Position numbers and translations under genes: made by a program. Source: Devosia sp. LC5 (GTDB taxonomy: Bacteria > Pseudomonadota > Alphaproteobacteria > Rhizobiales > Devosiaceae). From it: 64,000 bases of DNA. The DNA lies in the NCBI RefSeq assembly GCF_000735585.1, contig NZ_JNNO01000046.1, positions 62,001-126,000 of the forward strand. The letters run 5' to 3'. Position 1 is the first letter of the stretch. Each line of letters opens with the position of its first letter. Positions 50,660 through 59,857 of the stretch are shown here, piece by piece. The notes under the pieces are model-generated. The model had not been told where the DNA came from and did no database searches. It was given only the letters and a program-made list of their open reading frames with translations.

Positions 50660-52114
50660 ATGTCATTCAAAGTTACCGTCATCGGCGCCGGCTCGGTCGG
50701 CTTCACCAAGACGCTGATTTCGGACCTGCTCAAGGTACCCGAATTCGCCGATTGCGAATTCGCGCTGACCGATATCAACCCGCACAATCTGGATATGGTC
50801 CATCAGATCATCGCCAAGATCGTTGCGGTCAATAATCTGCCGGCCAAGGTAACGGCCACAACGGATCGCCGTGCCGCGATCACCGGCGCCCGCTACATCA
50901 TGAGCTGCGTTCGCGTCGGCGGGCTCGAGGCCTTTGCGTCGGACATTTCGGTGCCGCTGAAATATGGCGTCGATCAATGCGTGGGCGATACGCTGTGCGC
51001 CGGCGGCATTCTCTATGGCCAGCGCAATATTCCAGTCATCCTCGAATTCTGTAAGGATATCAGGGAAGTAGCTGAGCCTGGGGCGGTGTTCCTCAATTAT
51101 GCCAATCCCATGGCGATGAATACCTGGGCCGCCAATGCCTATGGTGGCGTGCAGACCATTGGCCTGTGCCATGGCGTGCAGCATGGCGCCCATCAGATTG
51201 CCCAGGTACTCGGCGTTGCCGATAGCGAGCTGGATTATGTCTGCTCGGGCATCAATCACCAGACCTGGTATATCGATATTCGTGCCAAGGGCCGCAAAAT
51301 CGAAAAGGACGAGTTGATCGCCGCCTTCGAGGCCCATCCGGTCTATTCCAAGCAGGAGAAGGTGCGCATCGATGTGCTCAAGCGCTTCGGCGTCTACTCC
51401 ACCGAGAGCAATGGGCATCTCAGCGAATACCTGCCCTGGTATCGCAAGCGCCCGGAGGAAATCTCCAAATGGATCGACATGAGCGACTGGATTCACGGGG
51501 AAACCGGTGGCTATCTGCGCTACTCCACCGAGCGCCGGAACTGGTTCGAGACTGATTTCCCGATGTTCCTCGAACAGGCCGCCAAGCCGCTCGACCAGCA
51601 CAAGCGCACGTCCGAACACGCCTCCTACATTATCGAGGCGATGGAAACCGGCCGCGTCTATCGTGGGCATTTCAACGTGCGCAACAATGGCATCATCACC
51701 AATCTACCTGATGACGCCATCATCGAAAGTCCCGGTTTTGTTGACCGTTTCGGCCTTAACATGGTCGAGGGCATTACCCTGCCGCTGGCTTGCGCGGCCA
51801 CCTGCTCGGCCTCGATCTCGGTGCAGCGGATGAGCGTGGAAGCCGCCATGACCGGCGATATCGACATGCTCAAACTGGCCGTGCTGCACGACCCGCTGGT
51901 CGGCGCCATCTGCACCCCCGACGAAGTCTGGCAGATGGTGGATGAACTGGTTGTGACGCAAGCCCAGTGGCTGCCGCAATACAAGAATGCCGTCCCGGCC
52001 GCCAGGGAACGGCTGGCCAAAGGCACTGTCAAAACCAATGACTGGGAAGGCGCCGCCCGCAAAAAGGTTCGTTCGGTGGAAGAACTGCGCGAAGTCGTCG
52101 GCGGGCATCACTGA
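50660..52114 (+). CDS. agaL2: Glycoside hydrolase family 4, alpha-galactosidase/alpha-glucosidase type (AgaL2-like)
   Basis: A 484-residue NAD- and Mn-dependent glycosidase. The Rossmann motif VTVIGAGSVGFTKTLISDL is at the N-terminus, the catalytic LNYANPMAMNTWAANAYG and metal-binding Cys-x-His in GLCHGVQHG lie at about residues 155-180, and SGINHQTWYID carries His. GH4 enzymes cleave by oxidation-elimination, not hydrolysis by acid pair. GGAGG precedes the ATG at 50660. It is divergent from the AraC gene and convergent with melA. In Sinorhizobium meliloti two such enzymes (AgaL1, AgaL2) serve the agp system; the name here is by analogy. Confidence 0.88.
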   Translation: MSFKVTVIGAGSVGFTKTLISDLLKVPEFADCEFALTDINPHNLDMVHQIIAKIVAVNNLPAKVTATTDRRAAITGARYIMSCVRVGGLEAFASDISVPLKYGVDQCVGDTLCAGGILYGQRNIPVILEFCKDIREVAEPGAVFLNYANPMAMNTWAANAYGGVQTIGLCHGVQHGAHQIAQVLGVADSELDYVCSGINHQTWYIDIRAKGRKIEKDELIAAFEAHPVYSKQEKVRIDVLKRFGVYSTESNGHLSEYLPWYRKRPEEISKWIDMSDWIHGETGGYLRYSTERRNWFETDFPMFLEQAAKPLDQHKRTSEHASYIIEAMETGRVYRGHFNVRNNGIITNLPDDAIIESPGFVDRFGLNMVEGITLPLACAATCSASISVQRMSVEAAMTGDIDMLKLAVLHDPLVGAICTPDEVWQMVDELVVTQAQWLPQYKNAVPAARERLAKGTVKTNDWEGAARKKVRSVEELREVVGGHH

Positions 52115-52140
52115 ACTTCAGACCATCGACATCCCCTCCG

Positions 52141-52167
52141 AAACGGGCGCTCCATGGGCGCCCGTTT
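52141..52167 (+). terminator. Terminator of the GH4 gene
   Basis: Stem AAACGGGCGC / GCGCCCGTTT with a 7-base loop, ending in TTTT, 27 bases after the stop. Confidence 0.88.
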
Positions 52168-52234
52168 TGCTATTTCGGGGTGAGCACAAAGTTACCCCTT
52201 GGCGGCGAAGTGCTTTGAGGAGGCTGAAACCAAA

Positions 52235-52266
52235 CGGCCCCAGCGCAGAGCGCCGGGGCCGCTTTT
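52235..52266. terminator. Second terminator, between convergent glycosidase genes
   Basis: Stem CGGCCCC-A-GCGC / GCGC-C-GGGGCCG with one A-C mismatch and AGA loop, followed by CTTTTT on the plus strand. It backs up the first terminator and may also stop melA transcription from the other side. Confidence 0.75.
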
Positions 52267-52287
52267 TGGAAGCAGGGGAGGTTAGCG

Positions 52288-53655
52288 TCAGGCGACGCGC
52301 TGCTTCCGGGAGCCGCGGGCCCATTCGGGCAACATGGTGCCATGGGCTTCAAGGAGATCGTCGACCAGGTTCCAGATCTGGTCGAGATCGAGTTCGGCGG
52401 CGGTGTGGGGGTCCATCATCGCGGCGTGATAGATGTGCTCGCGGTTCTCGGTCATCAGCGCCTGAACGGTCAGCTCCTGCACATTGATATTGGTGCGGAT
52501 CAGCGCGGTCAGCTGGGGCGGCAGGTCGCCAATAAAGGTGGGCTGCAGGCCGTTGTGATCAACGAGGCACGGCACTTCCACGGCGGCATTATTGGGCAGG
52601 GAAGTGATGACGCCATTGTTGCGCAGATTGCCGTAGATCACCGAAGGTTCGCCGGTCCACACCGAATTGACGATGGAGGAGGCATATTCCTTGGACTGCT
52701 GAACTTCGATCCGGTCGGCGTTCCGGTAGTCCTCGGAGGTCTTCTTCCACTTGGCGATCTGCTCGACGCAGCGCTTGGGATACTCATCGAGCGGAATGCC
52801 GAACTTCTCGATGATGTCTTCGCGGCCTTCCTTGATGAAATAGGGGGTGTATTCGGCAAAGTGCTCGGAGCTTTCGGTGACGAAATAGCCCAGTCGCGTC
52901 ATCATTTCGTAGCGCACCTTGTTGGGGCAGCGCGGGTTCCAGGTCGGCTTGGGGGCGCGACCTTCGGCATAGGCCTTGAACAGGTCCGGGTAGAGATCCT
53001 TGTAGGACCCGTCGGGCTGACGATGCTCGAATTTGAGGTAGAAGGCCATGTGATTGATGCCGGCCGAGCGGTAGCGGATTTCCTCGTAGGGAATTTCGAG
53101 ATCGTGGGCCAGTTCCATGGCGGTGCCCTGTACGGAGTGGCAGAGGCCGACCTGCTTGATGGTGGGGTATTTCTCGGCAATGGCCCAGGTGTTGATGGCC
53201 ATCGGGTTGACATATTGCAGCATGATCGCGTCGGGCGCGACAGCCAGCATGTCCTCGCAGATGCTCCACAGATGGGGCACGGTGCGCAGGCCGCGCATGA
53301 TGCCGCCAACACCAAGCGTGTCGGCAATGGTCTGGCGCAGATTGTACTTTTTCGGCACATCGAAATCGATGACGGTTGAGGGTTCGTAGCCGCCGATCTG
53401 GAAGCAGACGACGACGAAATTGGTGCCGTCCAGAGCCTGGCGCTGATTGGAATAGGTCTCGACATTGGCCGGCACGCCCAGCGTCGAAATCAGCTTTTTG
53501 GCAATGACTTCGCTTTCTTCCAGCCGCGTGGGATTGATGTCCATCAGGCGGATGGTGGCGCCTGCAAGCGCGGGGCGCTGCAGGATATCGCCGACGATGT
53601 TCTTCATGAACACGGCCGATCCGGCGCCGATAAAGGTGATCTTGGGGTTTGCCAT
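52288..53655 (-). CDS. melA: Alpha-galactosidase, glycoside hydrolase family 4 (MelA/AgaL1)
   Basis: A 455-residue MelA-type enzyme: ITFIGAGSAVFMKNIVGDIL, FVVVCFQIGGYEPSTVIDFD, QYVNPMAINTWAIAEKYPTI, and GLCHSVQGTAMELAHDLEI with Cys/His metal ligands, then AGINHMAFYLKFE. These segments match E. coli MelA closely. It needs NAD and Mn and releases galactose from melibiose or raffinose. It is the last gene of the agp operon, 17 bases after agpD. Confidence 0.93.
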   Translation of the reverse strand: MANPKITFIGAGSAVFMKNIVGDILQRPALAGATIRLMDINPTRLEESEVIAKKLISTLGVPANVETYSNQRQALDGTNFVVVCFQIGGYEPSTVIDFDVPKKYNLRQTIADTLGVGGIMRGLRTVPHLWSICEDMLAVAPDAIMLQYVNPMAINTWAIAEKYPTIKQVGLCHSVQGTAMELAHDLEIPYEEIRYRSAGINHMAFYLKFEHRQPDGSYKDLYPDLFKAYAEGRAPKPTWNPRCPNKVRYEMMTRLGYFVTESSEHFAEYTPYFIKEGREDIIEKFGIPLDEYPKRCVEQIAKWKKTSEDYRNADRIEVQQSKEYASSIVNSVWTGEPSVIYGNLRNNGVITSLPNNAAVEVPCLVDHNGLQPTFIGDLPPQLTALIRTNINVQELTVQALMTENREHIYHAAMMDPHTAAELDLDQIWNLVDDLLEAHGTMLPEWARGSRKQRVA

Positions 53656-53672
53656 TTGGGAATGCTCCAGCG

Positions 53673-55340
53673 TTAGGCGGCTATTTCGAATGCGGCGCGG
53701 ACCAGCCTTGCCGTATATTCGGTTTGGGGATTGGTGAGGACATCGGCGACCGGGCCCTGCTCGACAATTTTGCCGTGTTGCATGACCATGACGCGGTGGC
53801 AGAGGGCGCGCACGACCTTGAGATCGTGGCTGATGAACAGGTAGGAGAGGCCTTTTTCGTCCTGCAGCTTGCGCAACAGGTCGATGATCTGGGCCTGCAC
53901 GGATAGATCGAGCGCCGAGGTGGGCTCGTCGAGCAGGATGAATTCGGGTTCGAGCGCTACGGCACGGGCAATGGCGATGCGTTGGCGCTGGCCGCCGGAA
54001 AATTCATGCGGGAAGCGGTTAAGAATGCCATCGGGCATGCCGGCATCCTGGAGCGCCTGGCGAACGCGATCGAGACGTTCGCGGCCATTGGCCCCGATAT
54101 TGTTGACGATCAGGCCTTCCTCGATGATCTGGCGGATCGACATGCGGGGATTGAGGCTGGCGAAGGGGTCCTGGAAGACGATCTGCATGCGGCTGCGCAG
54201 CGGACGCATGGCGGCGCGATCCCGATCATGGATCGGCTGGCCGTCGAAGAAGATTTCCCCGCCCTGGTTGTTGATCAGCCGGATCAGCGCCTGGCCGAAC
54301 GTGGTCTTGCCGGAGCCGGATTCACCCACAATGCCGAGGGTTTCGTGGCGAGCCAGCTTGATGTCGAGATTGTCGACGGCCTTGAGCTCGAAGAAATCGG
54401 GCTTGAAGAAGCCACCGCGCTTGAGGGTGTAGGAAACCTTGACGTTCTTGCCTTCGAGGACCGTGTCGTGCTCCCCTACCAGGGGATTGGCCGTGCCCTT
54501 GGGCTCGGAGGCGAGCAGGTGGCGGGTATAGGCGTGTTGCGGATTGGCGAACAAAGCCTCGGTGGCATTGTGCTCCTGCACGCGGCCATTCTGCATGACA
54601 TAGACATAGTCGGAGAACTGACGGACCACGGTCAAATCATGGGTGATCAGGATCACCGCCATGCCGTATTTGTCCTTGAGGTCCTTGAGCAGGTTCAGGA
54701 TCTGGGCCTGCACGGTCACGTCGAGGGCGGTGGTGGGCTCGTCGGCGATCAACACATCGGGGCGGTTAGCGAGGGCCATGGCGATCATGACCCGCTGACG
54801 CTGGCCGCCTGAAAGCTGGTGCGGATATTGGCGCAGGCGGGCGGCCGGATCGGGGATCTGCACTTCCTCGAGCAGCTTTTCGGCGCGCTCCATGGCCTCC
54901 TTGCGGGAGATGCGATTGTGCAGGTGTAGGATTTCGCAGATCTGCTGGCCGATCGTGTAGACCGGGTTCAGCGAACTCATCGGCTCCTGGAAGATCATGG
55001 CGATGTCATTGCCGCGCAGCTTGCGCATGTCGCGTTCGCTGGTGGCGACCACGTCCTTGCCCGATAGGGTAATGCGCGAATTGGGCAGGATGGTCGCCCG
55101 CTTGGTCAAAAGCTTCATCAGGGTGCGGGCGGTGACGGATTTTCCCGAACCGGATTCGCCCACCAGCGCGATGGTTTCGCCCTTGTGCAGCTGGAAGGAC
55201 ACGTCGTGCACGGCGTGAACCACGCCACCCTCGACCTTGAAATCGACCCCGATATTGCGGGCATCAAGGATCAGTTCGCGGCCGTGGCTATCGGCGTCGT
55301 GGCGGGTATTGGAAACAGGCTGGTGATTGATGTCTGGCAT
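53673..55340 (-). CDS. agpD: Oligopeptide-type ABC transporter, fused double ATPase (AgpD-like)
   Basis: A 555-residue protein with two complete ABC domains. The first Walker A is GESGSGKSV near 55, signature LSGGQRQRVMIAMALANRPD near 170. The second Walker A is GESGSGKTTFGQA near 335, signature FSGGQRQRIAIARAVALEPE near 445, and LLDEPTSALD follows. Each domain has the C-terminal oligo_HPY-like tail. I chose the ATG at 55340 with GAGGACC upstream. It energises the agp importer. Confidence 0.93.
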   Translation of the reverse strand: MPDINHQPVSNTRHDADSHGRELILDARNIGVDFKVEGGVVHAVHDVSFQLHKGETIALVGESGSGKSVTARTLMKLLTKRATILPNSRITLSGKDVVATSERDMRKLRGNDIAMIFQEPMSSLNPVYTIGQQICEILHLHNRISRKEAMERAEKLLEEVQIPDPAARLRQYPHQLSGGQRQRVMIAMALANRPDVLIADEPTTALDVTVQAQILNLLKDLKDKYGMAVILITHDLTVVRQFSDYVYVMQNGRVQEHNATEALFANPQHAYTRHLLASEPKGTANPLVGEHDTVLEGKNVKVSYTLKRGGFFKPDFFELKAVDNLDIKLARHETLGIVGESGSGKTTFGQALIRLINNQGGEIFFDGQPIHDRDRAAMRPLRSRMQIVFQDPFASLNPRMSIRQIIEEGLIVNNIGANGRERLDRVRQALQDAGMPDGILNRFPHEFSGGQRQRIAIARAVALEPEFILLDEPTSALDLSVQAQIIDLLRKLQDEKGLSYLFISHDLKVVRALCHRVMVMQHGKIVEQGPVADVLTNPQTEYTARLVRAAFEIAA

Positions 55341-55350
55341 GGCCTGGTCC

Positions 55351-56553
55351 TCAATACGGATCGACGGCGTCGCGCAGGCCATCGCCCAATGCGTTGAACG
55401 CAAAGACGGTGATCAGCACGAAGATGACGGGCGACAGGATCCACGGGTAGGAGCCGATGACCGAGAAAGAGCCGGTGTCCTGCAGCATCAGGCCCCAGGA
55501 GATCAGCGGCGGCTTCACCGCAAAACCCAGGAAGCCGAGAAAGCTTTCGAGCAGCACCACCGAGGGCACCGACAGCGTCACCGCCACGATGACGTGGCTG
55601 AGCACGTTGGGCAGGATGTGGCGGGTGATGATGCGGCCATCCGAGGAGCCCACGGCGATGGCGGCGCGGACATATTCGATGCGGGCCAGCGAGAGGGTCT
55701 TGGAGCGCACTTCGCGGCTCAGCTGCGCCCAGCCCAGAACCGCCATGACGCCGATGACGAAGGCGATGAACACATTGGAGGGGGCGGTGATGGGGATGAG
55801 CGAGGTCAGTGCCAGATAGAGCGGCAGCTGGGGGAAGGCGAGGACGAATTCGACGAATTTCTGCGTCCAGCGGTCGAACCTGCCGCCCAGATAGCCCGAG
55901 GTAATGCCCACCAGCGTGCCGACCACAGTGGTCAGCAGCGTTACCACGAGGGCAATGGTGAGCGAGATACGGGAGCCGACAATGCCGCGCGAAAGAATGT
56001 CGCGGCCGAACTTGTCGGTGCCCAGCAGGTGGAAGGTCTTGGCCGGATCGGTGGGGCCGAAGAAATGGATATTGGCCGGGATCACCCAGAGGATGTGGTA
56101 GGCATAACCCGGCACAAAGAAGCCCAGCTCGGTCGGGTTTTCATAATCCGGTCCGACAATGGGCTGGAAGGTAATGGGGTCCAGCTCCTCGCCTTCGCTG
56201 ATCGGATAGACCACCGGAAGCAAAGAGAAGCTGCCGTCGGCACGGAAGAAGCTGATCGTGTCGGGCGGGGCGAAGCCGATATTGGTCTGCTTGGGATCGT
56301 GCGGGGCGAAGAAATCGGCAAACACCGCGACGAGCAGCAGCAGCACGACCAGGATCATGCCGAGCATGCCCATGATGGAGCGGCGGAAGCGGCGCCAGAC
56401 CAGGCTCGAATAGCTTTCGCTATTGGCATAGCGCGGATTGATGGCGCCGGCAGAGTTGACGTCGGCCTGTGACTCGGTGGCGGCCGTCGGCATGGCGGCG
56501 CCGGCATCGGGGGGCAGGGGGATGGATTGATCGATTGTATCGCGGGCCATCAT
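55351..56553 (-). CDS. agpC: ABC permease, OppC/DppC type (AgpC-like)
   Basis: A 400-residue permease with an N-terminal cytoplasmic extension and a segment (SSLVWRRFRRSIMGMLGMIL) starting the first helix. A large periplasmic insertion (residues about 85-165) precedes GTDKFGRDILSRGIVGSRIS, LTIALVVTLLTTVVGTLVGI and the EAA-like loop AAIAVGSSDGRIITRHILPN. Its ATG overlaps the agpB stop. Confidence 0.9.
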   Translation of the reverse strand: MMARDTIDQSIPLPPDAGAAMPTAATESQADVNSAGAINPRYANSESYSSLVWRRFRRSIMGMLGMILVVLLLLVAVFADFFAPHDPKQTNIGFAPPDTISFFRADGSFSLLPVVYPISEGEELDPITFQPIVGPDYENPTELGFFVPGYAYHILWVIPANIHFFGPTDPAKTFHLLGTDKFGRDILSRGIVGSRISLTIALVVTLLTTVVGTLVGITSGYLGGRFDRWTQKFVEFVLAFPQLPLYLALTSLIPITAPSNVFIAFVIGVMAVLGWAQLSREVRSKTLSLARIEYVRAAIAVGSSDGRIITRHILPNVLSHVIVAVTLSVPSVVLLESFLGFLGFAVKPPLISWGLMLQDTGSFSVIGSYPWILSPVIFVLITVFAFNALGDGLRDAVDPY

Positions 56554-57554
56554 GCGTCTCCCAGCCGGATACGGGGATCGAGCACGGCCAGCATCATGTC
56601 CGAAATGATATTGCCGATGATCAGGGTGGTGGCGAGCACCAGCATGAAGGTGGCGGTGACCCAGACGTCGCCGACGGCCATGGAGCCGGTAATGGCCGGG
56701 CCAACAGTGGCGAGACCGAAGACGATGGCGACCTCGATTTCGCCGGTCAGCATATAGGGCAGCACCACGCCCTGATAGGCAACGAGGGGGTGCAGTGCAT
56801 TGGGCACGGCATGTTTCATGATCACTGCGCCGTGGCTCAGGCCCTTGGCGCGGGCGGTTTCCACATATTGGGCATTGAGCACGTCGAGAAGATTGGCCCG
56901 CATCACGCGCATATTATAGGCGAGCCCGCCAAAAGTCGCGATGGCGATGACCGGCCAGACATGCTTGACCAGATCGACGAACTTGTCCCAGCTCCAGGGG
57001 GCGCCGCCATAGCGGGGCGAGAAGAAATTGCCCACATCCTGCACGCCCATGCGGAAGACCAGGAAGTACATGATGACAATGGCCAAGAGGAACCGCGGGA
57101 TGGTCATGCCGAGAAACGAGACGAAGCCGAACAGGGTATCGACCCAGGAATATTGGCGGGTGGCGGCCACGATGCCCATGGTGATGCCGATGGCCGAGGC
57201 CAGGATATGGCAGGTCAGCGCGAGCAGGATGGTGGCGGGCAGGCGCTCGGCGACAACGGCGCCCACGGGCTTGTTGAAATAGAGCGAATGGCCGAAATCA
57301 AAGCGGGTGATGATGCCCCAGAGCCAGTTGAAATACTGAACGGGCAGGGGATCGAACAGGCCATTGGCGGCGCGATAGGCATCGGCCTGGGCCTTGGCAG
57401 CTTCGAAGGAAGCGCCGCCCTGGTTGATGGCCATGGACTGGATATAGTCGCCATAGTCGCCGGGAGGCGCCTGGATGATGGCGAAGGTGACAAGGCTCAA
57501 TACGAGCAGAATGGGTATCGCCGACAGGATGCGCGATATGAGGAAACGGATCAT
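56550..57554 (-). CDS. agpB: ABC permease, OppB/DppB type (AgpB-like)
   Basis: A 334-residue permease: MIRFLISRILSAIPILLVLS, LVTFAIIQAPPGDYGDYIQS, and the coupling loop ARAKGLSHGAVIMKHAVPNA near residue 240. I chose the ATG at 57554. An upstream extension to 57713 is unlike the family. It pairs with AgpC in the membrane. Confidence 0.9.
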   Translation of the reverse strand: MIRFLISRILSAIPILLVLSLVTFAIIQAPPGDYGDYIQSMAINQGGASFEAAKAQADAYRAANGLFDPLPVQYFNWLWGIITRFDFGHSLYFNKPVGAVVAERLPATILLALTCHILASAIGITMGIVAATRQYSWVDTLFGFVSFLGMTIPRFLLAIVIMYFLVFRMGVQDVGNFFSPRYGGAPWSWDKFVDLVKHVWPVIAIATFGGLAYNMRVMRANLLDVLNAQYVETARAKGLSHGAVIMKHAVPNALHPLVAYQGVVLPYMLTGEIEVAIVFGLATVGPAITGSMAVGDVWVTATFMLVLATTLIIGNIISDMMLAVLDPRIRLGDA

Positions 57555-57585
57555 CTGGAGCGGCTCATTTTCAGTCTGTGGGTGA

Positions 57586-57605
57586 CGAGGGGCCGGAGCC
57601 CCTCG
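57586..57605 (-). terminator. Hairpin between agpA and agpB
   Basis: An 8-bp stem CGAGGGGC / GCCCCTCG with a CGGA tetraloop in the 64-base gap. No T run. As in other importer operons it may slow decay of the upstream binding-protein mRNA. Confidence 0.6.
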
Positions 57606-57618
57606 CCGGGAGAAGAGC

Positions 57619-59712
57619 TTAGTTGCTCTTGATCGGACCGTTACCGATGCCGGGCGCGCCTGGCAGGGTATCGGGGAACAGTTCGTTGGACGATTGCTGC
57701 TCGGCCGGAACATAGAGGCGTTCGCGGATCAGGCCGTCTTCAGCCCAGTTGAACTGGAGGATGGGCGTGCCCGCAGGTACGTTGACGAAGCGCTTGTTGA
57801 TGATCAGCGCACCCGGATATTGGGTGAGGCCGATACCAAAGACGTTTTCGGTATAGAGGCGCTGGTACTTTTTCATCAGCTCGATGCGCTCAGCCGGATC
57901 GGCGGTGGCGACGAAGCTGTTGACGGTATCGACCATGTCCTGCTCGAAGGGCAGCAGATCCTGCGTGCCATCGGTGCCGGCGCGGTGGCCACGGCTGATC
58001 TGGGGACCGGTGGGGGCCAGATTCTGCGTGTTTTGTACCACGGTGATCAATTCGGCGTCGTTGCGGCGCAAGGTCCAGTCGAATTTGCCTGCGGATTCAT
58101 TGGCGTCACGCTGGTTGCCCGCCTGGGACTGGGCGATGACCCGCAGGCCAAGCCGTTCCATCTGGGCAATCACACCTTCGGCCAGGCTCTTGTCGGTCTG
58201 GTAATCGGCAGTGGAGAGCAGGGTGATTTCGACATCGGCACCGCCCTGCACGTCGGCGGGGAAATTGACGAAGCCATTGCCGTCGGTATCGACCAGGCCG
58301 ACCTTTTCCAGCAGCGCCTTGGCGTCTTCCAGCGAGTAGGGATAATAGACCGTCGAGTCATTATCGTAATAGCTGGTCGGCGGCATCAGCCCGCCGGCGT
58401 AAGGCGAGGTGAACGGTCCCTTGACCAAGGCTTCGCCCAGCGCCTGACGATCAAGCGCGTAGCTGACGGCCTTGCGGAAATCGAGATTGCGGTTGAGTTC
58501 GCGCACGGCCTGGCCGCGCGGGTCGGGATCGCCCCAACCATTGGCTGACAGGTTCGGATAGACCGAATAGGAGATCGTGCGAGCGCCGAAGGCGAGACGC
58601 GCGGGCGCGGATTCTTCTGCCGAACGGCGAAGGGCTTCAACGAAACTTTCCGGCTGTTCGAGATTGGACAGATCGCCCGAACCGGCCACGGCCTGCACAT
58701 CACGGTCTGCCCAGGTGGACAGGCGATATTGCAGTTCGTTCAGATAGGGGAGCTGGTTACCGTTCTCGTCGACCTTCCAGTAATAGGGGTTCCGGCGCAG
58801 TACGATGATATCGTTGGCGCGGTATTCCACCGGCGCCCAGGCACCCATTACCGGGATGTTCAGGTATTCGGGCGGGAAGGCGTTCTTGAACTGGTCATAG
58901 GTCGCGCCATCCTTGTATTTGGGATGCTCGGCCTTGAGGATATGGCTCGGACCGGGGCAGAAATTGCCATAGGCCATTGAGTAGAGATACTGTGTCGGCT
59001 TGACGTCCTTGAAGGTCCATTTGACCGTGTAGGCGTCGATCTGTTCAAGCGTGGTACCAACGCCGAACGTCTCTGGCGAAGCGCCGTTGAGCGGGGTCAC
59101 CTGGTCATCGAGCAGCACATCGTTCCAGTAGAACATGATGTCTTCGGCGTCGAAGGGGTCGCCGTCGGACCATTTTGCGCCTTCGATCAGGTGCATGGTC
59201 AGCTCATGGCCGTCTTCGGACCATTCCCAGCTTTTGGCCAGGTTCGGCAGGGGTTCGAGTTCCTCGGCCTTGACCTGGAACAGCGGGCCGGTGCGCGTCA
59301 GGCATTCGGAGAGGCCGATGTCGATGCCGCCCCAACCCTGGGTCTGGCCGGCGCTGTAGTTCCAGCCTTCCGGACGCCCGCCGATGACATGGCGCATCAC
59401 ATCGCCATAGGTGCCGATGCCGTCGGGCATGTTGGCGGTCTTGTAGACCATGGGCTCCTTGGGCAGGCGCTCGGCTACTGGCGGCAGCTTGCCGGCATCC
59501 ACGAACGCCCTGACGTAGTCGGGCTCGTGATATTCAGGCAGCGCCTTGAATTCCTGGATATCCTTGATCCCGACAAAAGTCGGAACCTGTTGGGCGTCGA
59601 ATTTGGGTGGTTCGGGCGGGGTGGTGGGGGCCATTGTCTGGGCTTGCGCCGCAAGCAGTGAAATACCCAGCATCAAGCCTGCCCCGCCAAGGGCAATAGC
59701 GTGTTTTCTCAT
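57619..59712 (-). CDS. agpA: Periplasmic alpha-galactoside-binding protein (AgpA-like)
   Basis: A 697-residue SBP_bac_5 protein with a signal peptide (MRKHAIALGGAGLMLGISLL) cut near AQAQT. The mature part shows the oligopeptide-binding fold: LTMHLIEGAKWSDGDPFDAE, FYWNDVLLDDQVTPL, VEYRANDIIVLRRNPYYWKV, and FRKAVSYALDRQALGEALVK. AgpA of S. meliloti is also large, about 700 residues, and binds melibiose and raffinose. GGGAGGAATT precedes the ATG at 59712. It is the first gene of the operon, divergent from agpT. Confidence 0.92.
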   Translation of the reverse strand: MRKHAIALGGAGLMLGISLLAAQAQTMAPTTPPEPPKFDAQQVPTFVGIKDIQEFKALPEYHEPDYVRAFVDAGKLPPVAERLPKEPMVYKTANMPDGIGTYGDVMRHVIGGRPEGWNYSAGQTQGWGGIDIGLSECLTRTGPLFQVKAEELEPLPNLAKSWEWSEDGHELTMHLIEGAKWSDGDPFDAEDIMFYWNDVLLDDQVTPLNGASPETFGVGTTLEQIDAYTVKWTFKDVKPTQYLYSMAYGNFCPGPSHILKAEHPKYKDGATYDQFKNAFPPEYLNIPVMGAWAPVEYRANDIIVLRRNPYYWKVDENGNQLPYLNELQYRLSTWADRDVQAVAGSGDLSNLEQPESFVEALRRSAEESAPARLAFGARTISYSVYPNLSANGWGDPDPRGQAVRELNRNLDFRKAVSYALDRQALGEALVKGPFTSPYAGGLMPPTSYYDNDSTVYYPYSLEDAKALLEKVGLVDTDGNGFVNFPADVQGGADVEITLLSTADYQTDKSLAEGVIAQMERLGLRVIAQSQAGNQRDANESAGKFDWTLRRNDAELITVVQNTQNLAPTGPQISRGHRAGTDGTQDLLPFEQDMVDTVNSFVATADPAERIELMKKYQRLYTENVFGIGLTQYPGALIINKRFVNVPAGTPILQFNWAEDGLIRERLYVPAEQQSSNELFPDTLPGAPGIGNGPIKSN

Positions 59713-59720
59713 AATTCCTC

Positions 59721-59811
59721 CCATGGCAACGGACTGGCTTGAGCCAGAGGCCGAATATCCCATTCGAGCCCGTCTCCCGTGCAATGGCTTGAATGGTACG
59801 CCTTGCCATGG
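59721..59811. promoter_or_regulatory. Control region between agpA and agpT with repeated motifs
   Basis: The repeat TGGCTTGA occurs at 59735-59742 and 59785-59792 in direct orientation, 50 bases apart. Inverted CCATGGCAA (59721-59729) and TTGCCATGG (59803-59811) flank the region. AraC proteins usually bind direct repeats, so the first pair is the better candidate for the AgpT site. The match is short and may be chance. Confidence 0.4.
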
Positions 59812-59857
59812 CCGAAGCAATCCGGAATGATAGAGACTTCTTCCGGGTTTCTAAGAT

